Source: Alphaproteobacteria bacterium
GTDB taxonomy: Bacteria; Pseudomonadota; Alphaproteobacteria; UBA6615
Assembly (NCBI GenBank): GCA_027297685.1
Contig: JAPUHN010000201.1
Coordinates: 1 to 32,257, forward strand
DNA length: 32,257 nucleotides
Direction: 5' to 3'
Shown here one piece after another: positions 16,000-25,189 of the stretch. A program made the translations under genes and the position numbers. Every line of letters starts with the position of its first letter. Positions within the stretch are counted from its first letter, which is position 1. The notes under the pieces are model-generated. The model searched no databases, had not been told where the DNA came from, and was given only the letters and a program-made list of their open reading frames with translations.

Positions 16000-18681
16000 C
16001 TAATCCTTAGACGCCGTCGCCGCTTGAGCCGCCGCAAGGCGGGCGATCGGCACCCGATAAGGCGAACACGATACGTAGTCGAGGCCGGCACGGTCGCAAA
16101 ACCGCACCGAAGCGGGATCGCCGCCATGTTCACCGCAAATACCAAGCTTGATATCGGGACGCGTGGCCCGACCCCGTTCAACCGCTATGGTCACCAACTC
16201 GCCAACGCCATCAACGTCGATGCTGACGAAAGGATCGACTTCAAAAATTCCATAGTGAAGATAATCGGGTAAAAAGCTCGCGGCATCATCGCGGCTGATG
16301 CCAAAGGTGGTCTGCGTGAGGTCGTTGGTCCCGAAGCTGAAAAATTCAGCCGTTTCAGCCAGCTCGTTTGCCCGCAAAGCGGCCCGCGGCAATTCGATCA
16401 TGGTGCCGACCGAATACGCCACTCGTTGTCCCGCCGCATCGAAAACGGATTCAGCAACCGAATCGATTTTCTCCTTGAGAATATCTAGCTCGCGCTTGGT
16501 CGCCGCCAACGGAATCATAATTTCCGGAATCACCGATCTCTCGGGCTCCGCGGCAACGGCGAGCGCGGCTTCGAATATGGCGCGCGCCTGCATTTCGTAG
16601 ATCTCCGGAAAGCTGATGCCGAGCCGACAGCCGCGATGGCCGAGCATCGGGTTGGATTCATGGAGACGTGCGGCGGTCGCTTGTATCGCCTTTGGATCTT
16701 TGCCCGACGCTTTCGCCACTTCGGCGATTTCAGCATCGGTACGGGGCAAAAACTCGTGCAACGGCGGATCGAGCAGCCGAATAGTGACCGGCAATCCCGA
16801 CATGATGCGAAAGAGCTCAATGAAGTCTGCGCGTTGAAACGGTAACAATTCGTCCAGCGCGGTACGCCGGCCGGCCTCACTCTCGGCCATAATCATCTGG
16901 CGAACGGCGACGATCCGTTCGGGGTCGAAGAACATATGCTCGGTCCGACACAAGCCGATTCCTTCGGCGCCAAACTCGCGCGCCCTTCGCGCATCGGCCG
17001 GGGTTTCGGCGTTGGCGCGCACCTTCAAGCGGCGCTGCTGATCGGCCCATTCCATGAGCTGTGCAAATTCGTCTGACACCTCGGGCTCAATGGTCGCCAC
17101 ACGGCCCTCGATGACCTCGCCCGCCGCGCCGTCGATTGTGATCAGATCGCCAGCAGCGAAATTGCGGCCGCCGATGGACATGACGCCTGCCGCATAATCG
17201 ACATTGATTTCGCTGGCACCGGTGACACAGGGCCGTCCCATTCCGCGCGCGACGACGGCAGCATGGCTGGTCATACCGCCGCGGGTCGTCAGGATGCCGC
17301 GCGCGGCGTGCATGCCATGAATGTCTTCCGGGCTGGTTTCTATGCGCACCAGGATGACATCTTCGCCCTTCTGCGACATGTCCTCGGCAATGTCGGCGCT
17401 GAAGACGATTTTACCCGTCGCCGCCCCGGGCGATGCCGGCAACGCCCTCGTCAAGACGTTTCGGGTCGCGCCGGGATCGAGACGGGGGTGCAGGAGTTGC
17501 TCGAGTTGAGCGGGATCGACCCGGTTGACCGCATCGACCTCGGTGATCACACCCTCGCCGACCATTTCCACCGCGATGCGGATCGCTGCTGCCGCGGTGC
17601 GCTTGCCCGATCGCGTTTGCAGCATGTAGAGCTTGCCCTGCTGCACAGTGAATTCGATGTCCTGCATGTCCTTGTAATGGACTTCGAGTAACTGGCGAAC
17701 GTCTGTCAGCTGGGCGAATACTCCAGGCATGACTTCTTCCATCGCAGGAAGATTTGAGGCGTTCCGCTGCTTGCCGACGAGCGTCAAATGCTGAGGCGTA
17801 CGGATTCCGGCAACGACGTCCTCACCCTGTGCGTTGACCAAGTATTCACCGTAGAACATGTTCTCACCGGTCGACGGATCACGCGTGAAGGCAACGCCGG
17901 TCGCACAATCCTCGCCCATGTTACCGAACACCATGGCCTGAATATTGACCGCAGTACCCCACTCCGCAGAGATGTCGTGAAGCCGCCGATAAGTGATGGC
18001 ACGCTGGTTCATCCACGACCCGAAAACCGCCCCGATGGCGCCCCAAAGCTGTTCCCGAGGATCCTGGGGGAACGATTCTTTTAGCTCGCGCTCGATAATT
18101 TTCTTGTATTCCGAGACAACCGCACGCCAGTCATCGGCGCTCAGATCGGTATCCAATATAAGGTCACGGTCGAGCTTGGTCTGCTCGAGCGTCTCCTCGA
18201 ACAGGTAATGGTCCACCCCCAGCACGACATCGCCGAACATCTGAATAAACCGTCGATAGCTGTCGTAGGCGAACCTGGAATCACCCGACCGGGTCGCCAG
18301 ACCTTCCACCGTCACATCGTTGAGGCCGAGATTGAGAACGGTGTCCATCATGCCTGGCATCGACGCCCGCGATCCCGAACGCACCGACACCAGCAACGGG
18401 TTGTCCGGATCGCCAAAGGCTGCGCCAACACGCTTTTCGATCTCGGCCAGCGCTTCGTCTACTGCTGCGCTCAGATCATCGGGGAAGACGTTATCGTAGG
18501 CGTAGTAGTGGGTGCAAACTTCAGTCGTGATCGTAAAACCGGGCGGCACCGGCAGACCAAGATTGCTCATCTCGGCCAGGTTGGCGCCTTTGCCACCCAA
18601 CAAATTTCGCATTTCGGCGCTTCCATCGGCGCGGCCATCGCCGAAACTGTATATCCACTTGGTCGTGGGCTTTCCCGCCAT
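16000..18681 (-). CDS. ppdK: Pyruvate, phosphate dikinase
   Basis: An 893-residue enzyme that interconverts pyruvate, ATP and phosphate with phosphoenolpyruvate, AMP and pyrophosphate. It is a key step in gluconeogenesis or in pyrophosphate-linked glycolysis. The ATP-grasp domain opens with WIYSFGDGRADGSAEMRN and GGKGANLAEMSNLGLPVPPG. The phospho-carrier His473 lies in GGMTSHAAVVARGMGRPCVT. The C-terminal PEP/pyruvate barrel has GLCRTEHMFF and the catalytic Cys849 in GICGEHGGDP. Both residues are offset by 18 from His455 and Cys831 of the Clostridium symbiosum enzyme, so the length and core are complete. ATG 18681 is preferred to ATG 18720, as it gives the common MAGKPTTKWIYSFGDG start with GAAGG upstream and begins 7 bp after the glyS stop codon. 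It is the last gene of the glyQ-glyS-ppdK unit. Confidence 0.96.
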   Translation of the reverse strand: MAGKPTTKWIYSFGDGRADGSAEMRNLLGGKGANLAEMSNLGLPVPPGFTITTEVCTHYYAYDNVFPDDLSAAVDEALAEIEKRVGAAFGDPDNPLLVSVRSGSRASMPGMMDTVLNLGLNDVTVEGLATRSGDSRFAYDSYRRFIQMFGDVVLGVDHYLFEETLEQTKLDRDLILDTDLSADDWRAVVSEYKKIIERELKESFPQDPREQLWGAIGAVFGSWMNQRAITYRRLHDISAEWGTAVNIQAMVFGNMGEDCATGVAFTRDPSTGENMFYGEYLVNAQGEDVVAGIRTPQHLTLVGKQRNASNLPAMEEVMPGVFAQLTDVRQLLEVHYKDMQDIEFTVQQGKLYMLQTRSGKRTAAAAIRIAVEMVGEGVITEVDAVNRVDPAQLEQLLHPRLDPGATRNVLTRALPASPGAATGKIVFSADIAEDMSQKGEDVILVRIETSPEDIHGMHAARGILTTRGGMTSHAAVVARGMGRPCVTGASEINVDYAAGVMSIGGRNFAAGDLITIDGAAGEVIEGRVATIEPEVSDEFAQLMEWADQQRRLKVRANAETPADARRAREFGAEGIGLCRTEHMFFDPERIVAVRQMIMAESEAGRRTALDELLPFQRADFIELFRIMSGLPVTIRLLDPPLHEFLPRTDAEIAEVAKASGKDPKAIQATAARLHESNPMLGHRGCRLGISFPEIYEMQARAIFEAALAVAAEPERSVIPEIMIPLAATKRELDILKEKIDSVAESVFDAAGQRVAYSVGTMIELPRAALRANELAETAEFFSFGTNDLTQTTFGISRDDAASFLPDYLHYGIFEVDPFVSIDVDGVGELVTIAVERGRATRPDIKLGICGEHGGDPASVRFCDRAGLDYVSCSPYRVPIARLAAAQAATASKD

Positions 18682-18688
18682 TGAACGA

Positions 18689-20770
18689 TTAGCCTTCGAT
18701 TTTTGAGAAGTCAGCGACATTATCCATTACCTGATGAATGTGAGCGAGCAAGCGCAACCGGTTACGCCTGATATCGGTATCGTCGACGTTGACGGTAACG
18801 TGTTCGAAAAACTTGTCCACGGGTTCGCGCAATTGCGCCAGTAATGACATGGCGTCAGCGAATCGATCCGCTTCCAGGGACGAGCTGGCTTTTTCCTCTA
18901 CCTCACCCAACGCAGTCCACAGCGCTGCCTCTACGCCGTTCGCTTCGGTCTGCCCAAGGACTGCATCGTAGGCTTCGCCGGCATACACCACGTCGTCTTT
19001 TTTCTGTTCTGCCCGCACGATATTTGCCGCGCGGCGATAGGCCGTCAGCAGATTGGCGCCATCCACCGATTCCAAGAACGACGCCAACGCATGAACGCGT
19101 TCGAGAAGGCGCACGAGATCGTCTTCGCCCGACAATGCAAAGACCGCCTCTATATGGTCGTGCGAAACGCCTTCGTCGCGAAGATGGACCTTCAGCCGGT
19201 CGGCGATGAAAGCCAGGAGATCGTCGTAGATCGTGCTGTCGTCGACGTCGAGTAAGCTACCTGCGGCGGCAAACGTCGCCCGCAAGGATAGCCGAAGCCG
19301 GTTCTCGAGAACGATCCGGATCACCCCCAGCGCCGCCCGACGTAAGGCATAAGGGTCCTTCGAGCCCGTCGGTTTTTCGTCGATCGCCCAAAAGCCGACC
19401 AAAGTGTCGATCTTGTCGGCCATCGCCACGGCGATGCTGGTTGGCGACGACGGACAATTATCCGTCGGCCCCATCGGCGAATAGTGTTCGGCGATCGCAT
19501 CCGCCACATCGGCTGCTTCGCCATCGGCGAGCGCGTAGTACCGCCCCATGATACCCTGCAATTCGGGAAACTCGCCGACCATTCCGGTCACCAGATCGGC
19601 CTTGGCCAGCCGCGCCGCAGAACGCACCCGGTCGCGGTCAGCGTCGGGAATTGCGGCCGCCAGATCGACGGCAAGCGCTTGAACCCGCTGTACCTTCGCC
19701 CCTAGGGAACCGAGCTTGGCGTGAAATACGATCTGGTCTAACGCGGGCAACCGGTCTTCGAGGCGAACCCTGCGGTCCTGATCCCAGAAATGTTGGGCGT
19801 CGGCCAATCGCGCCCGTAGAACCCGTTGGTTGCCGGCAACGATTTCGGCGCCGCCATCGTCGGTGACCATGTTGGCAACAAAGGCGAACTTCGACGCCAG
19901 CGTGCCGTCGGGCTGTTCCAGGGCGAAATATTTCTGGTGGCGTCGCATCGATGTCGTGAGGACTTCGGCCGGCAATTCCATAAAAGTGGGGTCAATATCG
20001 CCGGTCAACACGACTGGCCATTCGACCAACCCAGTCACTTCGTCGAGCAGAGCCGGATCGTCGCGGACTGCCAGGCCTAACGCCTGGGCCGCCTCGCCGA
20101 GGGCTTCCGCGATCGTGCTTCGTCGGCGTTCCCGGTCGATGGCGACGAATCCCTTGGCGAGTTTTTCGACGTAGTCGCCGTGATCGTTCACTGGTATCGC
20201 GCGAGGCGCCAAGAACCGGTGACCATAAGTTTGATCGGTAAATGCTAGCTCTCCGTCATCGAGATCGATACCGCCAGCCAGCGGCGCACCGTCGAATATC
20301 GCCAGGACATTGTGGAGCGGCCGCACCCATCGGAAACGGGATTCAGCCCAACGCATGGATTTCGGCCACGAAATTTTGGCGACCGCATCGCTGACGATGT
20401 TAGCCAGAACGTCTTTTACCGGTTGGCCGTGCTGCTCGATGACTGCGACATAGAAGGACCCCTTCTTGTCTTCGCGGACTTCGCAATCATCCAGTGACAC
20501 GCCGGCAGCCCCGAGGAACCCCTGGATCGCCTGCTCCGGGGCATTGGTTCGCGGGCCCTTTCGCTCGATCGTCCGGTCCGCTTGCACGGTCGGCAAGCCG
20601 TCGACGACCAAGGCAAGCCGGCGCGCCGCCGAATACGTCGTGGCGTCAGAGAATTCGATTTCGGCTTCGGCGAGCGCATCGACCACGAGGCGGCGCAGTT
20701 GATCGGCAGCGGGCGCCTGCATGCCCGCCGGGATCTCCTCCGACAATAGTTCCAAGAGTAGCTCGGCCAT
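18689..20770 (-). CDS. glyS: Glycyl-tRNA synthetase beta subunit
   Basis: A 693-residue subunit of the bacterial alpha2beta2 glycyl-tRNA synthetase. The N-terminus MAELLLELLSEEIPAGMQAP is characteristic. Family blocks visible are FIERKGPRTNAPEQAI-like sequence (TIERKGPRTNAPEQAIQGFL), WPKSMRWAESRFRWVRPLHN, MRRHQKYFALEQPDG and, further on, AMADKIDTLVGFWAIDEKPTG. The subunit supplies tRNA recognition and includes an HD-like domain and an anticodon-binding C-terminus. Its length matches the family. Translation starts 3 bp after the glyQ stop codon, so the two subunits are tightly coupled, and ppdK follows within 7 bp. Confidence 0.97.
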   Translation of the reverse strand: MAELLLELLSEEIPAGMQAPAADQLRRLVVDALAEAEIEFSDATTYSAARRLALVVDGLPTVQADRTIERKGPRTNAPEQAIQGFLGAAGVSLDDCEVREDKKGSFYVAVIEQHGQPVKDVLANIVSDAVAKISWPKSMRWAESRFRWVRPLHNVLAIFDGAPLAGGIDLDDGELAFTDQTYGHRFLAPRAIPVNDHGDYVEKLAKGFVAIDRERRRSTIAEALGEAAQALGLAVRDDPALLDEVTGLVEWPVVLTGDIDPTFMELPAEVLTTSMRRHQKYFALEQPDGTLASKFAFVANMVTDDGGAEIVAGNQRVLRARLADAQHFWDQDRRVRLEDRLPALDQIVFHAKLGSLGAKVQRVQALAVDLAAAIPDADRDRVRSAARLAKADLVTGMVGEFPELQGIMGRYYALADGEAADVADAIAEHYSPMGPTDNCPSSPTSIAVAMADKIDTLVGFWAIDEKPTGSKDPYALRRAALGVIRIVLENRLRLSLRATFAAAGSLLDVDDSTIYDDLLAFIADRLKVHLRDEGVSHDHIEAVFALSGEDDLVRLLERVHALASFLESVDGANLLTAYRRAANIVRAEQKKDDVVYAGEAYDAVLGQTEANGVEAALWTALGEVEEKASSSLEADRFADAMSLLAQLREPVDKFFEHVTVNVDDTDIRRNRLRLLAHIHQVMDNVADFSKIEG

Positions 20771-20773
20771 CGC

Positions 20774-21673
20774 CTAAGCTGCCTCACCGCGGCTCTCAAG
20801 CCACGCTTCACAGCAACCTTTGGCGAGTTCGCGCACTCGTAAAATATAGGATTGCCGCTCAGTGACCGAGATAACGCCCCGGGCATCGAGCAAATTAAAC
20901 AGGTGGCTGGCCCTTATGCATTGATCGTAGGCCGGCAGCGCCAGTTTGCTGTCCAACAAAGCCACGCACTCGATTTCGGCATCGGCAAAGTGGCGAAACA
21001 GGGCCGCGGTATTGGCGTGTTCGAAATTGTAGGCGCTGAACTCCTGCTCGGCCTGCAAGAACACGTCGCCATACCGGACGCCCGCATTGTTAAAGGCAAG
21101 ATCGTAGACGTTTTCGACGCCTTGGACGTACATCGCCAGCCGTTCGAGGCCGTAGGTCAGTTCGACGGAGACCGGGTCGCAATCGATGCCGCCAACTTGC
21201 TGGAAATAGGTAAATTGGCTGACTTCCATGCCATCGCACCAAACCTCCCATCCCAGTCCCCAGGCGCCCAGCGTGGGACTTTCCCAATCGTCTTCGACAA
21301 AGCGGATATCGTGGCGCGCCGGATCGATCCCCAACGCTTGCAGGCTCTCCAAGTAGAGCTCCTGACTGTCGGGCGGCGACGGCTTCAAAATGACTTGGAA
21401 CTGGTAGTAGTGCTGCAGGCGGTTGGGGTTGTTGCCGTAGCGACCATCGGTCGGCCGGCGCGACGGCTGAACATAGGCCGCGCGCCAGGGCTCGCGACCC
21501 AGCGCGCGTAGCGTGGTCGCCGGATGAAAGGTGCCCGCACCCACCTCCATATCGTAAGGTTGCAGGATCAGGCAGTCCTTTGCAGCCCAGAATGACTGCA
21601 GCGTCAGGATTAAATCCTGAAAGCTGGATACCACTTCCAGGGCATCCGACGCTCGAGTTTTATTACTCACCAT
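20774..21673 (-). CDS. glyQ: Glycyl-tRNA synthetase alpha subunit
   Basis: A 299-residue catalytic subunit that makes glycyl-AMP and charges tRNA-Gly. Diagnostic segments are [57 protein letters not shown], and later [20 protein letters not shown], all typical of the class II alpha-type catalytic core. The start is taken at ATG 21673; a GTG follows at once and there is no obvious Shine-Dalgarno sequence. A strong nested hairpin in the leader (21692-21744) lies about 20 bases upstream of the start. The gene is followed by glyS after 3 bp. Confidence 0.97.
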   Translation of the reverse strand: MVSNKTRASDALEVVSSFQDLILTLQSFWAAKDCLILQPYDMEVGAGTFHPATTLRALGREPWRAAYVQPSRRPTDGRYGNNPNRLQHYYQFQVILKPSPPDSQELYLESLQALGIDPARHDIRFVEDDWESPTLGAWGLGWEVWCDGMEVSQFTYFQQVGGIDCDPVSVELTYGLERLAMYVQGVENVYDLAFNNAGVRYGDVFLQAEQEFSAYNFEHANTAALFRHFADAEIECVALLDSKLALPAYDQCIRASHLFNLLDARGVISVTERQSYILRVRELAKGCCEAWLESRGEAA

Positions 21674-21691
21674 AATTTAGTGACTTTTACT

Positions 21692-21744
21692 GCCCGCTTG
21701 GTGCGCCGCAACATAAGTTGCGGCCCAGAGAGGGTCAAGCAGGC
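21692..21744 (-). promoter_or_regulatory. Nested hairpin in the glyQ leader
   Basis: On the minus strand an inner perfect 8-bp stem (21705-21712 with 21717-21724, 4-nt loop) lies inside an outer 9-bp stem (21692-21700 with 21736-21744) that includes one G-U pair. No T-run follows, so it is not an intrinsic terminator. It sits about 19 bases upstream of the glyQ start codon in a leader without a clear ribosome binding site. Regulation of translation is a possibility only. Confidence 0.45.
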
Positions 21745-21816
21745 GGGGTGGCGGCCAAATCCACCGACGCCTCGATCACGGACTCAAAAAACAGGACGGC
21801 TAACTAGCTAAAAACA

Positions 21817-22026
21817 CTACTTTTTATCGGAACGACTGCCCGTACCCTTGGGCACATAGGAGTCGGTTTCAGGATCGTAGACGGTATCGATGCGACTCGC
21901 CGAGTCAGAGTCGTCTTTGGTCGAGCGTTGCGCCGTACTGGCGCGTGCAATCATTTTGAACCCGTACAAGACCACAAACAGAATTACAGCCAGTACCAGG
22001 AGTTTACCGATCGAAAATCCAAACAT
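21817..22026 (-). CDS. Small membrane-anchored protein, unknown function
   Basis: A 69-residue protein: MFGFSIGKLLVLAVILFVVL opens with a single transmembrane helix, followed by a basic stop-transfer region (GFKMIARAS) and an acidic, disordered cytoplasmic tail ending DPETDSYVPKGTGSRSDKK. The topology suggests a short membrane anchor. Small proteins with this N-terminus occur next to S49 peptidases and glyQ in related alphaproteobacteria as I recall them; no function is known to me. The start is ATG 22026; a TTG at 22060-22062 would add 12 residues. It lies 58 bp after the S49 peptidase gene and 143 bp before glyQ. Confidence 0.72.
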   Translation of the reverse strand: MFGFSIGKLLVLAVILFVVLYGFKMIARASTAQRSTKDDSDSASRIDTVYDPETDSYVPKGTGSRSDKK

Positions 22027-22084
22027 GCCGGCAAATAGAAGCCGTTGCGCCAGCCACGTCAAGCGGCGGCGCGCGGTGCCGACC

Positions 22085-22963
22085 CTAGAGCCCGAAACGG
22101 CTCCATATTATACGGTCCTCAAGCGCTCCGATGGCTGTCTCGAACCAATCGTCGCCGCCGGCGAACCGACCCGGCGCGAGCCCGCTGCCAATGCCAAACC
22201 GGTCCTTCAGCCAACTTCTCCTCGGCGCAATCAAATTGAATCGCACCTTGTCACCAAACCGTTCGCGCATGACCGAGCGAAGATCGCCAATTCCGTCGAT
22301 CAACCCGAGTTTCTGCGCCTGCGTTCCGGTCCAAAATTCGCCCGAGAATATCTCCTTTTCCGGGGCCTTTAGTTTCCCCGACCGCCGGGTGCGGACCAAT
22401 TCCTTGAAACTTTCATGGATCCCCTCCTGGGCGGATTTGAGCCGCTCAACGTCATCGGGTTTTTCCGGCTGAAAGGGATCCAATGCCCCCTTGTGATCGC
22501 CGGCCGCATAGACGCGCCGTTCGATACCGTAGCGTTGAATAAACTCCTGAAAGCCGAAGCCGGCGGAAATAACCCCGATCGACCCGAGAATAGACGACGC
22601 GTCGGCATAGATTTCGTCCGCTGCGCAGGCCAGCCAATAGCCGCCGGACGCGGCGACATCTTCGGCGAACGCAAAGACCGGAACCTCCTTCTCCTCGGCC
22701 AGCGCTCGAACCCGTTTGGCGATCAACGAAGACTGCACCGGCGAACCGCCCGGTGAATTGATCAACAACACAACGGCGGCAACGTCGCGAAGCTTGAAGG
22801 CGCGCTCGAGCGGCGCAGCCAGCGATTTAATATTTAACTGCGAGGACCTGAACCCGGCCCGGCCGCTGGCGATGATGCCCTCCATCCGCACGACATTCAC
22901 GACCGGCCCGGTCTTACGAAAGCGTTTCGGTATCAGGCGCCGAAAGGGTCTGAGAATACCCAT
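22085..22963 (-). CDS. S49-family serine peptidase (SppA/SohB-like)
   Basis: A 292-residue signal-peptide-peptidase-type protease using a Ser-Lys dyad. The nucleophile Ser106 is in EDVAASGGYWLACAADEIYA and the general base Lys158 in AAGDHKGALDPFQ. The 52-residue gap equals that between Ser147 and Lys199 in Bacillus subtilis SppA. VVLLINSPGGSP is the oxyanion-hole segment. These enzymes cut residual signal peptides or membrane proteins. No true N-terminal membrane anchor is visible, only a basic start (MGILRPFRRLIPKRFRK), so it may act as a soluble or peripheral protein. The start is ATG 22963 with GAGGAA five bases upstream; a TTG farther up is not needed. Confidence 0.92.
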   Translation of the reverse strand: MGILRPFRRLIPKRFRKTGPVVNVVRMEGIIASGRAGFRSSQLNIKSLAAPLERAFKLRDVAAVVLLINSPGGSPVQSSLIAKRVRALAEEKEVPVFAFAEDVAASGGYWLACAADEIYADASSILGSIGVISAGFGFQEFIQRYGIERRVYAAGDHKGALDPFQPEKPDDVERLKSAQEGIHESFKELVRTRRSGKLKAPEKEIFSGEFWTGTQAQKLGLIDGIGDLRSVMRERFGDKVRFNLIAPRRSWLKDRFGIGSGLAPGRFAGGDDWFETAIGALEDRIIWSRFGL

Positions 22964-22993
22964 AAATTCCTCACGCAAATTATAACGTTTAAC

Positions 22994-23758
22994 TCATATG
23001 ACCAGCGGCGAGCCATTTTCAAGCACGGCGCGGGCGGTCGCGGTGTAGGCGCCTGATCTTTGATGCAAGACCAGACCCGATGACATCCGCAGCGGTGTCG
23101 AAACACCAACTCTGGCGCTCACCAAAATGCGCTTGGCCGGACGCCCCGATTTCGGCCATATCGGGAAAACAACGATCTCGCCGGCATGGCGGCGAAGTTC
23201 GGCAAGTATTTCGTCCAGGCGGTCTGCCCGATGAATCAAGGTAAGCCGGCCTTTCGGCTTCAACGCGGTGACCATGGCCTGGATCCACGCCCGCAGACTG
23301 ACAGATTTTTCGATATTGGCAGCGTCGCGTTGCGCGTTGCCGTCACCTCGGCCATCCACTCGTCCGGGCTGCAAATAGGGCGGGTTGGAAAACACATGGT
23401 CGAAGGCAATCGTGGTGATTTGCGCCGGCAGTTTGGCAACGTCGCCTTGCACGAATGTGACCCGATCCCCGGCATCGTTTGCTTGCGCATTTTGTCGCGC
23501 CAGCGCGAGCATATTCACGTCGTTTTCTAATCCGACGATCGTGCAATCGCGAACCCTATGGTGCAAACACAATGCCGCCGCGCCGGTGCCGCTGCCAAGA
23601 TCGAGCGCCACATCCCCGCCAACCGCTGCAACCGCCGCCGCCAAGAGAATGGGATCGATCGCTACACGGTAACCCGTCGCCGGTTGGTGCAAACGAACCC
23701 GTCCGTTCAGCAGCCAATCATCGGTGGTAGCAGAACCGCTGGCCAGGCGTTGGTTCAT
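22994..23758 (-). CDS. tRNA1(Val) adenine-N6 methyltransferase-like (TrmN6/YfiC family)
   Basis: A 254-residue class I SAM-dependent methyltransferase. The SAM-binding loop is VALDLGSGTGAAALCLHHR, followed by the acidic residue in VGLENDVNMLALARQNA. The catalytic NPPY motif is in FDHVFSNPPYLQPGR, which marks adenine-N6 methyltransferases. The N-terminal LNGRVRLHQPATGYRVAIDP is characteristic of the TrmN6 group, which modifies A37 of tRNA-Val. The exact nucleotide is inferred. The start codon ATG overlaps the stop of the DUF2007 gene (ATGA), so the two are translationally coupled. The S49 gene follows after 30 bp. Confidence 0.9.
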   Translation of the reverse strand: MNQRLASGSATTDDWLLNGRVRLHQPATGYRVAIDPILLAAAVAAVGGDVALDLGSGTGAAALCLHHRVRDCTIVGLENDVNMLALARQNAQANDAGDRVTFVQGDVAKLPAQITTIAFDHVFSNPPYLQPGRVDGRGDGNAQRDAANIEKSVSLRAWIQAMVTALKPKGRLTLIHRADRLDEILAELRRHAGEIVVFPIWPKSGRPAKRILVSARVGVSTPLRMSSGLVLHQRSGAYTATARAVLENGSPLVI

Positions 23759-23979
23759 GGTGCTTCTGGCGGCGGCAGTTCGCCGGCCTCCCGCAAAATG
23801 GTCACGGCATGATCGTAATCTTCGTCGATCACCATGAGGCGCCGCATGATCGCGCCGGCGCTTCCCTCAAGAATGGCTGTGTGACTATCCAGTATAATCC
23901 CTTCGATGCGCACGTCGGCCAATAGGGCGCATAGCCATGAAAGGCGCACCACATCGTTTGTGCGTAAGATTTCCTGCAA
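23755..23979 (-). CDS. DUF2007-family small protein
   Basis: A 74-residue protein. The pattern EILRTNDVVRLSWLCALLAD, then SHTAILEGSAGAIMRRLMV, IDEDYDHAVTILREAG, matches the DUF2007 putative signal-transducing family, whose members are one ferredoxin-like domain of 60-75 residues. The function is unknown. I take the start as TTG 23979, because it gives the family's length and has GGTGAG about four bases upstream. The frame stays open to 24099, but that extension is unlike the family. It is the first gene of the minus-strand run toward ppdK and is divergent from the polyprenyl synthase gene. Confidence 0.78.
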   Translation of the reverse strand: MQEILRTNDVVRLSWLCALLADVRIEGIILDSHTAILEGSAGAIMRRLMVIDEDYDHAVTILREAGELPPPEAP

Positions 23980-24158
23980 TTTCTCACCACTCCAATCGCG
24001 GGCTAATTTGTGGCACCGCACGTTCCAGTGTGCGGCAAACCGACACCTTGACCGCTTGCCAGACAGACCTATGCTCGCCGTACAGTTCCGGTACGTCAAT
24101 ATTGCGGACTTGCTGGACCATCATACCGGCTTGAACGTCCGCGCGAGGAGTATTTCCA

Positions 24159-25181
24159 TTGGCTGTCATCGCACATTTGGCAGGCGTTAGAAAATCCGGC
24201 GAGCCAACCCCGCTCGATGCGTTGCGCGACCTCTGCGCGGCCGATTTGGCGCGGGTCAATCAGGTCATTCTCGACCATATGCAGTCGGAAGTTCCGCTAA
24301 TCCCGCAACTTGCCGGACATTTGATTGCCGCCGGGGGCAAGCGTTTGCGGCCCCTGCTCACGCTGGCCAGCGCACGTCTCTGCAACTACCGCGGTGACGA
24401 TCACATCGGCCTCGCCGCGGCGGTAGAGTTTATTCACACCGCCACCCTTCTGCACGATGACGTCGTCGACGACTCCGATTTGCGCCGCGGTAGAGACACC
24501 GCAAACGCCGTGTGGGGAAACCAGGCGAGCGTTCTTGTCGGAGATTTTCTGTTTAGCCGCGCCTTTAGGTTGATGGTGCGCAGCGATTCGATGCGCGTGC
24601 TCGACATTTTGGCGAACGCCAGCGCAGTGATCGCCGAAGGCGAGGTCGCGCAGTTGACGACCGCCAACGACACGGCGACGGACGAGGACGATTATCTCGA
24701 CGTAATTCGGGCGAAAACAGCGGCGCTGTTTGCCGCCGCCTGCCGGATCGGGGCTGTAATCGGCGAACGTCCCGAAAGCGAAGAAACAGCGCTCGACCAG
24801 TACGGCCTGAACCTTGGAATCGCCTTCCAATTGGTCGACGATTATCTCGATTACGGGACGGCCGACGATCGGTTGGGCAAGGATGTCGGCGATGACTTCC
24901 GCGAAGGCAAAATTACCCTACCGGTAATTCTCGCGTTCCGCCGTGGCAACTCGGAGCAGCAATATTTTTGGCGCCGCACGCTCGAAGAGCTCGACCAACA
25001 TGAAGGCGACTTTGACCACGCGCGTCGTCTACTGACCGAGCAAAACGCGCTTTCAGACACGCAGGTCCGTGCTCGCGGATACGCTGAAACGGCCCGCGCA
25101 GCGCTCGATATTTTCCCCCAGGGTTCGCACCGCACGGCGTTGGAAGAAGTCGTCGATTTTTGCGTCGAGCGCTCGTATTAG
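24159..25181 (+). CDS. ispB: Polyprenyl diphosphate synthase (octa-/decaprenyl type)
   Basis: A 340-residue trans-isoprenyl diphosphate synthase that extends farnesyl diphosphate with isopentenyl units to make the side chain of ubiquinone. The first aspartate-rich motif is DDVVD (Asp100-Asp104) in LLHDDVVDDSDLRRG and the second is DDYLD (227-231) in QLVDDYLDYGT. GGKRLRPLL supplies the substrate-binding Lys and Arg. The chain length cannot be read with certainty; alphaproteobacteria usually make ubiquinone-10. The start is TTG 24159, supported by GAGGAG eight bases upstream. It converges on the cardiolipin synthase gene with only 8 bp between stop codons and no terminator. Confidence 0.93.
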   Translation: MAVIAHLAGVRKSGEPTPLDALRDLCAADLARVNQVILDHMQSEVPLIPQLAGHLIAAGGKRLRPLLTLASARLCNYRGDDHIGLAAAVEFIHTATLLHDDVVDDSDLRRGRDTANAVWGNQASVLVGDFLFSRAFRLMVRSDSMRVLDILANASAVIAEGEVAQLTTANDTATDEDDYLDVIRAKTAALFAAACRIGAVIGERPESEETALDQYGLNLGIAFQLVDDYLDYGTADDRLGKDVGDDFREGKITLPVILAFRRGNSEQQYFWRRTLEELDQHEGDFDHARRLLTEQNALSDTQVRARGYAETARAALDIFPQGSHRTALEEVVDFCVERSY

Positions 25182-25189
25182 CGCCACGA

